A DNA stretch of 64,000 bases from NCBI GenBank assembly GCA_947311845.1, contig CAMZMU010000049.1:6161597-6225596 (forward strand), in the 5' to 3' direction. Positions 56,331-64,000 of this stretch are shown in pieces. The notes under the pieces are model-generated. The model was not told the DNA's origin and ran no database searches. It worked only from the letters and a program-made list of their open reading frames with translations. This stretch comes from Poa pratensis (lineage: Eukaryota > Streptophyta > Magnoliopsida > Poales > Poaceae). Numbering within the stretch: position 1 is the stretch's first letter; each line of letters begins with the position of its first letter. A program made the translations under genes and the position numbers.

Positions 56331-57219
56331 TCCACAATTATTAGGCTATTTCACTGAGCTTATGTACGGCGGATAACTGTGCAGTTTCATCAATAGCTAG
56401 GCGTGTGAGAGCAAGCACAGCGTTTAGTTCGATTTGGCGTGGGTTTTACATTTCGCATACGAAGTTTGTGCAGGCAACAGCGTTTCGTGCGGGCGATGGG
56501 TGCTCAAGCCAAGTGCAACACTTAACATCTCCTGGCGCACAAAATAACCATAAAACAACACCTAACTGCAGTTGGTGAGAGTTGAGCAGTGATTTGGTTA
56601 CCAGTTGAAGTACCACGGTTACCAGCCGGTGATCAGCCGGACATACTCCTCCAAAAATCGGTTTTAATATTTTTAATTTTCCAAGTTTGATTTTCAAATT
56701 TCGTCTTGAAAATCTGTACAGTATATGAACGGAAAGTTTTCGCAATGTTATCTAACACTATGTTCCCTAGCTACGAGTATGCTATCGCCGGTTCATGTAG
56801 TAGTGGTAGTACCGCTGGACAAATAAGAAAGTCTCGCAATGACCGTGTCCATGTGAGTGTCATCAGATTAAAATCCACCGGGCAGAGTTGATTTAAATTT
56901 TGAACTCGAAATTCAGACTGTGCTAGAAACAATTGAAAAAATTCTAGGAACCATATATGTTCTATTGATTATATTCAAAAAGTTTCCTTTCATTTCGATG
57001 AGTGGTTCATAATTTAATTGTGTTTTGAGATTAAAACATAAATCATTTATACAAATGAATTTTTTTTTCTAGAATATTCAATGGAACATGTATGACTTAC
57101 TGTATTTTGAATTTTTTTGAATAGTTTGAATTTTGAGTATAAAATTTAGATCAATCGTGTAAGTTGTATCTTAATCTGATGGTACTCACCTGGGCAAAAT
57201 CAGAGTGAGACTTAGCTTC
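56331..57219. other. Unassigned intergenic stretch
   Basis: AT-rich DNA with frames below 100 codons and no motif. No terminal repeats recognised. Confidence 0.4.
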
Positions 57220-57461
57220 CACTAGTAGAAAATGGGCCTATGGTCCCGGTTCGGTTGGGCCTTCAGTCCCGGTTGCCCAACCGGGACTGGCCAATCGGGA
57301 CCAATGCTGGTCCCGGTTGGGCCACGAACCGGGACCAATGGTTGTCCACGTGGCCTGGTCTGGCTGCTCGTGGGGGGAGACTCATTGGTCCCGGTTCTTA
57401 ATACGAACCGGGACCAATGAGTGCTTTTTTTTTTGGTATTTAGGGTTTAGGATTCGATCTC

Positions 57462-57652
57462 GCCGGTGCCCCCTCTCGCCGGTGCCCCCTCTCCCTCTCG
57501 CCGGTGCCCCTCTCGCCGGTGCCCCCTCTCCCTCTCGCCGGTGCCCCCTCTCGCCGGTGCCCCTCTCCCTCTCACCGGTGCCCCCTCTCCTTCTCGCCGG
57601 TGCCCCCTCTCCCTATCGCCGGTGCCCCCTCTCCCTCTCGCCGGTGCCTCCG
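57462..57652. repeat. Minisatellite of CTCTCGCCGGTGCCCC units
   Basis: About ten copies of CTCGCCGGTGCCCC with optional CTCTCCCT spacers, giving periods of about 15 and 24 bp. It lies inside the CACTA element between subterminal repeats and the protease piece. Any frame across it gives proline-rich or arginine/glycine-rich low-complexity text. Confidence 0.9.
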
Positions 57653-57961
57653 TCGTCCCCCCTTCTTCGCATCGCCGACGTGCTCTCCATCGTTTCCGTA
57701 CGCATATTATACGCTCTACTATATACACAGTACACGTTGATGCATATATAATTAATATTCGATCTCTTGCGAGAATACAACTATTTAATTACATGGAGAT
57801 AGATCAAGCCATCAAGGCATATTTAGTTCATCGTCCGAAGCATAATGTTCTCCCTTTTCATCGATGGCCTCCCTAAGCAGAAATCCCGCCAATTCCTCTT
57901 GAATTGCTCCTACGCGCAGTTTTGGGTCGAGCGTCTCCCGCATGTCTCTCAAATGAGTTGT

Positions 57962-58255
57962 TCACCGCTCAGTGGTCAACTCGCGAATGAACTCGCAAAC
58001 GTAGAATCCACATAAATTACTCCCCGGTGGCTGCTGCGGACATGTCACCGATTTATAAGTTAGCTCATCTTTGAATGGACCTTCTACCTTCTGTTTGAAA
58101 TGTGTCCAACACCTGCTTTGGCAAAGAAAATGAACAAAGGAGTTATTAATTACTTGACATAAGGGAACGAACGAAAGAGGGCGATATAATGCGATAATGA
58201 TTGAAATTACTTGTTGAGCATTTCTTTCATGTCGGACCACATGTCTTGGTCCCAA
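57962..58255 (-). pseudogene. Ulp1-like cysteine protease C-terminus in the CACTA element
   Basis: Minus strand, two exon pieces. The first (WDQDMWSDMKEMLNK-like text, 58255-58210) ends at a GTAATTTC donor. The second starts after CAAAGCAG at about 58115 (TGRCWTHFKQKVEGPF type) and contains CPQQPPGSNLCGFYVCEFIR with the catalytic cysteine in NLCGFYVCEF. It stops with TGA at 57962. CACTA elements of grasses often carry such a SUMO-protease-like gene. Most of the protease, including the His and Asp of the active site, lies outside this fragment. Confidence 0.75.
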
Positions 58256-58285
58256 CTTAATGAGTCGTGGACTTCAACTGTGGAC

Positions 58286-60073
58286 TTGTCAGGTTGAATG
58301 CTGACGAGGGGTAGACTCATCAAGACCCATGGTTAAGGTCCCTAGGTTATGAATATGGGGGAGAGAACGTGGTAGAGCTGGAAGTATCGTCGGCTGACAA
58401 GCAGGGCAAAGATTTTACCCAGGTTCAGGGCCCTCGTGTGGAGGTAACACCCCTACGTCCTGCCTGTCTGTTATTGATTTGTGAATATGATGGTTACAAG
58501 GATCCCGGCGAGATGTCGATCTCGCTAGGGTTTGTGGCTCTGGTGGTTCGTTGTCTGGTTCGATGGCCCTCCCAGTCCTTAAATAATAGGCTGGGTCCGG
58601 GTGTTCGTAACCGACTCGATTTACAAGTAAGGAAACTCTAAACCGACTATTGCTTCGCCAAACTTGAAGGATACTTCATCTTCGTGGGCCTCCCTTCATG
58701 GGCTTCATGTAGGCTCTGATAGTTGGGCCTAGTCGATACGTGCACCAGGTACCCTCATGGTAGGGTACCCGATAGGCATACCCATGTCAGTAGCCCCCGA
58801 GTACTTGTCTGATTCGAAGAGTCGGGCATGGACTCATACATCATGCACGTTATATATACTTTTTACATCTGTATTTAGAATTCTTATGAAATAGCACATG
58901 TTAGCAATGCCGAGTGTTTTCATCGACTATGAGTTTTTGCTTATGATAATCAAGGGATATTAGCTTAGCAGGCCCGGCACACACGACGGATCGGGGCCGG
59001 TTAACTACCATTTGTGGCAAAACCATACTAGCTTTCAATCAAACTCGAGTCCCCGGACTCGAATCTGGAACAAACTGGACAGACTCGAAACGGCCGTTGA
59101 GGTCTTACTGAATCGAACTGCAGTATAATTTTGAATCTACCCAACGCGTCCGTCGGGGATTTTCATCATGTCTGCTGACATGGAACATTTAAGGATAACG
59201 CTGCTGGAGCGGTCCTTAGCCCAGCTCGACTGATCGGCGGGTCTTACCTTTGCACTTATGCATGCAGCATCCAAGGATCGTCGGATCAACTCGGGAATAT
59301 TTTGAGTGTGATTTTGCTTATGAACTTAGTCGAATGTTCGTCGACTGTACTTTTGCCATTATTCTATCGGGTGCGCGACAGCGCTCCCGATGGGAGTAGC
59401 CCCCGAGATTGTGCTTTATTGCTTGCAATGGAGGATAATCTCAAATTCTTTTACCCTGCACATTTTAGTCAAAGAAATTTTTTGATACGCTCCCGATGGG
59501 AGTAGGATGCTGCAGTCGAAAGAATTTCGACTGGCCTCTATGACTTTTGCTAAAAAACCAACCGAAACTTATGCGAGAGACCACCCGAAGATATCATCGA
59601 GTGACTTTTATGCCAGTTGTGAAAAAGAACAACGTCAGCAATGACGCATTTTGCGACTGCTATCTCTGACAAACGATGGCGTGCCTGGAGAGGCTTTGAT
59701 AAGACGTGACCCTGTTCTGTGGGCCCGTTTTTGCAGAGCTGACCAGGGATAACGCCGCGTGGACTTGATTTGACCGTTCGGCCTATTTTCACGGGGCGTG
59801 ATGATGGCTTCCTGGATTCTCGTGCGTAGTGGGCGGAGTGGCCGGCGACGGTTGCTCTCCGTGGCCGCCACGTGTATGGCCAGATTTCGCGCGGAGCGTA
59901 TGGATTTGTTTTAACGGCTACGATCGTTTTTGCGCTCTGTGGTAAATAGGGGGGACGGCGCTGGCAAATTTTTTACTTGCCATTTGCCCCTGCGCCGCCC
60001 CTCGTCTCCTTCCTCGCGCTGCCCCTCCATTGTTCTGCGCCCAAGTTCTTTGCCCCACACCTCCACTGTAGCA
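58286..60073 (+). mobile_element. Probable LTR/5' region of a gypsy-type element
   Basis: No coding sequence. It contains the AGCCCCCGAG phrase (58791, 59397) and paired GCTCCCGATGGGAGTAG blocks (59382, 59488), which recur at the other end of the element (63824, 63893, 63955). Such text is typical of large Triticeae LTR elements. LTR borders and primer site could not be fixed. A TAAATAG at 59944 lies 130 bp before the ATG at 60074. Confidence 0.5.
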
Positions 60074-63000
60074 ATGGCGAAAGGTGGAGGTGCGAAGCGT
60101 GGTGCTGCCGCCGCCGCCGCGACTGACGTGGCCAAGGGCAAGAAGGCCGTGGCGGGTACATCTGCATCCGCCGCGCTGAAGAAGGCAGCGGGGACTGGGC
60201 GAAGTCCACCATCAAGGACGCCCATCTGATCAAGTTCCGCGAGCAGGGGTATCTGCCACCCGCGGAGCAGCTCGCCGTCCGCGCGCCGTCGCCCAAGGAG
60301 GTACTCCCCGAACCACGCGCCAACGAGCGTGTTTGTTTTGCGGAGTTTTTGCCTAGGGGCTTTTCGCTTCCCCTCCACGATTTCGTTCGTGGTCTTCTTT
60401 TTGCCTACGGGGTGCAGATCCATGATCTCACCCCAAATGGCATTATGCATATCGCGTGTTTATCACGCTGTGCGAGTGCTTCCTCGGCGTCGCACCCAGC
60501 TGGGCGCTGTGGAAAGCCATCTTCATGGTACGGCCGAACAGAGGAGGCGGTCGCACCTACCCTGTTGGCGGCTGTGGAATCCAGGTGCGCAGCGACACCC
60601 GCTACTTCCGCCTGAAGACCGTCGACTCCGCTCAAGGCTGGAGGAAGGGTGGTTTTATGCGACTGTCGAGCAGGATGCAGCCGCCCCTTTCTCGACTGCT
60701 GCTTTCACCAGGACCAAGGCGTGGGATCACCAACTCTCAGCCGAAGAAATGGAGGAAGCAAGCCCTTTGCTGGCTCGGATCGGAGGCTGCTGGACAAGGT
60801 CACAGGCATCCATTTGATCGCCACCTTTGTGAAGAGGCGGGTGTGGCCCATCCGTGCCCGAGCGCACCCCATGTGGGAGTATGAAGGCGCGGGTGACATC
60901 ACCCGAATGAACCCAGAGGAGCTTTCAAGGAGTGAGCTGCTGACGCATGTGCGGCACATCACCAACTTGACGACAGGCGACTTGCAACGTCGACTGCCCT
61001 GTTGCACCATATGGGTTGGAGAACCCTTTGCTTGAGGTATGTATGTATTATAGCCTGCTTGCAATGAAGAGTTTGCCACTCGCATGTTCTGCGATATGCG
61101 GATTTTTGATTCTGACTTTGCAATTTGTGATGTGCTATGCAGGGTCACTCGACTGCTGCCTCCCTTCCTCCTCTGCCTGAAAATGGCGAGACTGAAGAAA
61201 CACAGCACAGGTGGTGGACCCGAAAGGGGATCAGTCACCCATCCCTTCTGCCACATTCTCATTTGGAGGAGGTCGAGGAGGAAGCAGCAGAAGAAGTCCA
61301 GTCTGAAGATAAGGCCCTCTGACCAGAAATCGATATCGCGCCACCGAAGCGACGTCGACTGGCCAAGAAGGCGCTTCTGCTGCAAGTTCACCCGCGGGAG
61401 CAGGTTTGGAGGATGACGAGGAATCGGTTCACCACCTGTTTTCCAAGCCGCTCCTTTGCGTGCGTGCTCAACAAGCTCGACCTTCCGCTTCAGTCGAGTG
61501 GCACCCCAGCCTTTGGAGGACCAATTTTTGGCGACTCCGAAGACGAGGAGATGAGGAGCACAGGTATGTGTTTTTGAGTATGAGATTTTTGTGCTGTCGC
61601 ATGTTTATGCTCACAATCTTTTTGCTTTGCTGTGTTGCCCACAGTGCTGAAAACAATCAGCCTGGGACTCCTCCAGTCGAAATGTTCCGACCTGGAGCAT
61701 CGAAGTGTGCACCGACTGGACACGAGGCTGCCCAGCCAATGGCCACTGACGCTGTCGTTGGACAGCCAAGGCAGCAACTCCAGATGTCGGACATCAGTCG
61801 CGGCTCCTGAGCCGTGGATGAACCACGTGAGTAACTTTTTGCTTGACCCGTTTAGTTGTAGGTCTGTGAGAATTTTGGATTTTTGCTGAATCCGTGCGCT
61901 TTGCAGCCCTTCTACCACACCTTGGCAGATTCTGCCAAGGCTTATGTCCAGGTGGAGCAGGAGAGGGACACCATGCGCGCCGAGCTCGAGCGGCTCAGTC
62001 GTGAGTTCTTTTTGCTTTTGTTTTGCCAACTTCTTTTTGCAATGTTTGATTTTGTCGAGTATTGAATGCACGTGATTCTGCTGGGCCAGGCGAGAAGAAG
62101 GAGCTGGAAGACGCACTCGCCGCGCAGCGCGAAGAGTCGAAGAAAGAGTTGGCTGCCGCCACCAACTCAGCCGCTGCACGCGAACGAGAATATGCTGACC
62201 AGCTCGCGGCACTCGCGCAGGTCATGGGAGGTGAGTGATCTTTTCTCCTTTGATATGACGATATAACCTGTCGAGTGTCGCGAAATGACTTATGCCTGTT
62301 TTGAATTGTGCAGAAGCTGTTGGCGCACCGGCCTCTGCAGACGTGGCGAGTGAAGATCTTTCGCTGGAACAGGCTGTGGGCGGCTTAGGCGCTCTATGCA
62401 ACCAGGCGAAAGAAGCACTCGCCAATCGACGAGCACGCTTGGCGCTGTGTACCAAGTGGTGTTCCCGACTGGCGTGATGCCGTCGACGGTGGATGACTTC
62501 GCCAACGTGTTTGGCCCCGGGACTCCACCATGGCGGGTTTCGCTCGCGCCAACACGGTACGCGGATCCGAGTCCACCATCAAGCTTCTTATGGGACATGG
62601 GATAGTTTGCGACTATGAGGCAGCACTGTCTGCGTTCCCTCAGAAGCCAGACGGGAAGCCCATTTCACTAAAGGGGGTGAGCGGAGCCTCCGCGCGACTG
62701 GCCGAAGTTTTTATGAACACCATGGAGCGTCGGGCACTCGAGACTGCCAACCGTCTCCTTAGGAAATCGAAGTCTTAGGTTTAGGGTAGCTGTACCCTTT
62801 TGTTTTTTTATGCCTTGTAATGATACCTTCTGAACTGCGCGAGTCTGCGCTTTGTTTATGCTACCTTGTTTATGCAAAGTCTTTTGCTAATGCCTTTCAC
62901 TCGAAGAGTTGTATGCTTACGACATGAGTTTTGGCTTCTGACACAAACTTTGTGTTTGTGATTATGCTTTTGAACAGTCACGAGAACCTGGTACTGCGAC

Positions 63001-63793
63001 TAGTTCTTCACAGGCTCCAATCACCACCCGATCCCAGGGTCAGGTGGCAAATGATGCCAAGGTGATGGAGTATATGAAGGCTAAGTTTGTGAGAATGGAG
63101 CAAGATCTGAAGGATGCCCAGCTGAGCTGAGTCGATTGAGGGCCAGACCCGCGTTGGCCACCCAACGCGAGGATTATGTGCTCGGGGAGATGGAGCTTGT
63201 GAACAGGCAACTCGAGTGTAAGTTCGAGTCTTGCTCTATTTACAGCTTTTTGCATAGCTTTTGCCTTTTTTGATCTGACTGTTGCCCGTGTTTGTAGGCT
63301 TTGTCGACAGCTTCCAGGCTGAAAAGATTCGCGTGGAAGGGCGTCTGGATAGCGTGGTTGACGACCCTACGACTGGGCGTCAACACTTTTGGCTTGATAG
63401 GTACCATGCCCGCATACTCGCCACCCTGAAGGATCGCGTCTGGCGAAGTGCTGAACTGCTGGAGTTATGCCGGGCAGCATTTATTCGCCTGAACGAGACT
63501 CTTTTTCCTTCGGGGCCACAACCGCAAGGGATTCGTGCTGTGTTGAACATCTTCGCCAAACAAATCCCATTCGAGAGTTGCTGTCTCAAAGACTTGTAAT
63601 TGGAGCCAACGCTGCAATGGCGTATATGCGTAGTCGAAAACCAAGGTTGGTGTTGCGGACACCTGCAGCCGGTGAGGTTCTCGAACAAAAAGACTTGGAT
63701 GACACGATCCAAGCTGCGGAGACACTGATCGAGTGCACTCGCGAACAACTTTGCGGCCCCGAGCTGCCCGTAAAAGACGAGCCTGAGGATTAG
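60074..63793 (+). pseudogene. Multi-exon retroelement gene, Transposase_28 (putative gypsy type) with coiled coil
   Basis: From the ATG at 60074 (MAKGGGAKRGAAAAAATDVA) the text runs into DWAKSTIKDAHLIKFREQGY and FLPRGFSLPLHDFVRGLLFA, then VQIHDLTPNGIMHI and FITLCECFLGVAPSWALWKA. This is the conserved block of the grass family called Transposase_28 or putative gypsy-type transposon. GT-AG introns are visible at 61037-61142, 61564-61644, 61827-61906, 62001-62089, 62231-62313 and 63218-63297. The middle exons give a coiled coil (VEQERDTMRAELERLSR, EKKELEDALAAQREESKKEL). The C-terminus reads GANAAMAYMRSRKPRLVL and PVKDEPED. Frames shift near 60190, 60455, 60650, 60800, 62460 and 63120, and a stop lies at 62776. 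Its role in the element is unknown. Confidence 0.75.
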
Positions 63794-64000
63794 AATGGTT
63801 TGCGAGTGCAATTTTTGTATAGGGGGCAGCCCCCGAGTGTAATTTTTGACTCTTTGTATATTGTATAGTTTGTATACTTTGATTTTTTGCCGAGCCCCCG
63901 AGTCAATCGAGCGGGGTTTGTGAAATATGTGTTGGTTATGAACCGATGACTGTGCAGCCCCCGAGTATTCGAGTGCGGCTGCAAAGTTTTTATGTTCTTT
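63794..64000 (+). other. 3' region of the gypsy-type element
   Basis: Three AGCCCCCGAGT phrases (63829, 63894, 63957) spaced about 65 bp apart, as in the 5' region at 58791 and 59397. A purine stretch TATAGGGGGCAG at 63818 may be the polypurine tract. The element continues beyond the window. Confidence 0.45.

Larger units (their letters stand above)
57220..58285 (-). mobile_element. CACTA (En/Spm-type) transposon, one terminus and adjoining part
   Basis: The sequence CACTAGTAGAAAATGGGCC at 57220 is the terminal repeat of Triticeae CACTA elements. It is followed by the usual subterminal GTCCCGGTT / AACCGGGACCA repeats in both orientations (57240-57415). A Ulp1-like protease piece reads toward this terminus, so it is the 3' end. 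The other terminus was not found; the sequence changes character at about 58285, where another element seems to start. Confidence 0.82.

Noticed and set aside
57447..57876. Proline- or arginine-rich frames over 57447-57876
   Set aside because: They are readings of the CTCGCCGGTGCCCC minisatellite.
59911..60450. Minus-strand frames of 116-179 codons
   Set aside because: Antisense to the retroelement gene starting at 60074 and without a motif.
1..64000. CRISPR arrays, bacterial operons, rRNA or tRNA genes
   Set aside because: No regularly spaced repeats with unique spacers, no ribosome-binding-site gene runs and no tRNA or rRNA signature were seen. The tRNA-like text at 29006-29023 is a retrotransposon primer site.

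Overview
The window looks like nuclear DNA of a grass of the Triticeae group (wheat, Aegilops, barley or a close relative). This rests on the transposon types: an Athila-like LTR element primed by tRNA-Asp, a CACTA element with the CACTAGTAGAA terminus, Stowaway, Harbinger and hAT MITEs, grass Helitron ends and LINEs. The low-copy genes are plant-type: F-box, F-box/LRR, wall-associated kinase, USP-domain receptor-like cytoplasmic kinase and a short protein with a PFKWE motif. No rRNA, tRNA, CRISPR or bacterial operon structure was seen.

Layout. 1-4230 is a degenerate Ty1-copia element on the minus strand, cut by the window edge. 4731-5778 holds two candidate Helitrons tail to tail. 6195-16242 holds remnants of F-box genes (minus strand), an F-box/LRR gene (plus strand, broken by a short poly-A insertion, with its last exon duplicated) and a second F-box gene (minus strand). 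16500-18720 holds short retroposed pieces and an unassigned gene-like stretch. 19743-33175 is one LINE on the plus strand. It is split inside its reverse transcriptase by a young non-autonomous Athila-like LTR element (22488-30650, minus strand) with a perfect 5-bp target duplication.

From 33 to 48.6 kb the window is a small gene island: a short intact PFKWE-motif gene (minus), a wall-associated kinase (plus, three exons) and a nine-exon USP plus kinase gene (minus). MITEs, a nested hAT-type element and a GC-rich poly-A retroposon lie between them. From 49.3 to 56.3 kb there is a second copy of that retroposon, a Harbinger-type element, a foldback element and a noncoding stretch that repeats itself in diverged copies. 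From 57.2 kb to the end are a CACTA terminus with a Ulp1-type protease fragment and a multi-exon gypsy-type element gene (Transposase_28 type).

The genes do not form a pathway. The WAK would sense cell-wall or pathogen signals at the plasma membrane and the USP kinase would act in the cytoplasm. Nearly every recognisable gene carries one or more 1-2 nt indels although splice sites and motifs are intact, and the two near-identical LTRs also differ mostly by single-base indels. Uncorrected sequence errors are therefore a serious alternative to true pseudogenes here. All family names come from reading motifs by eye; no database search was run.
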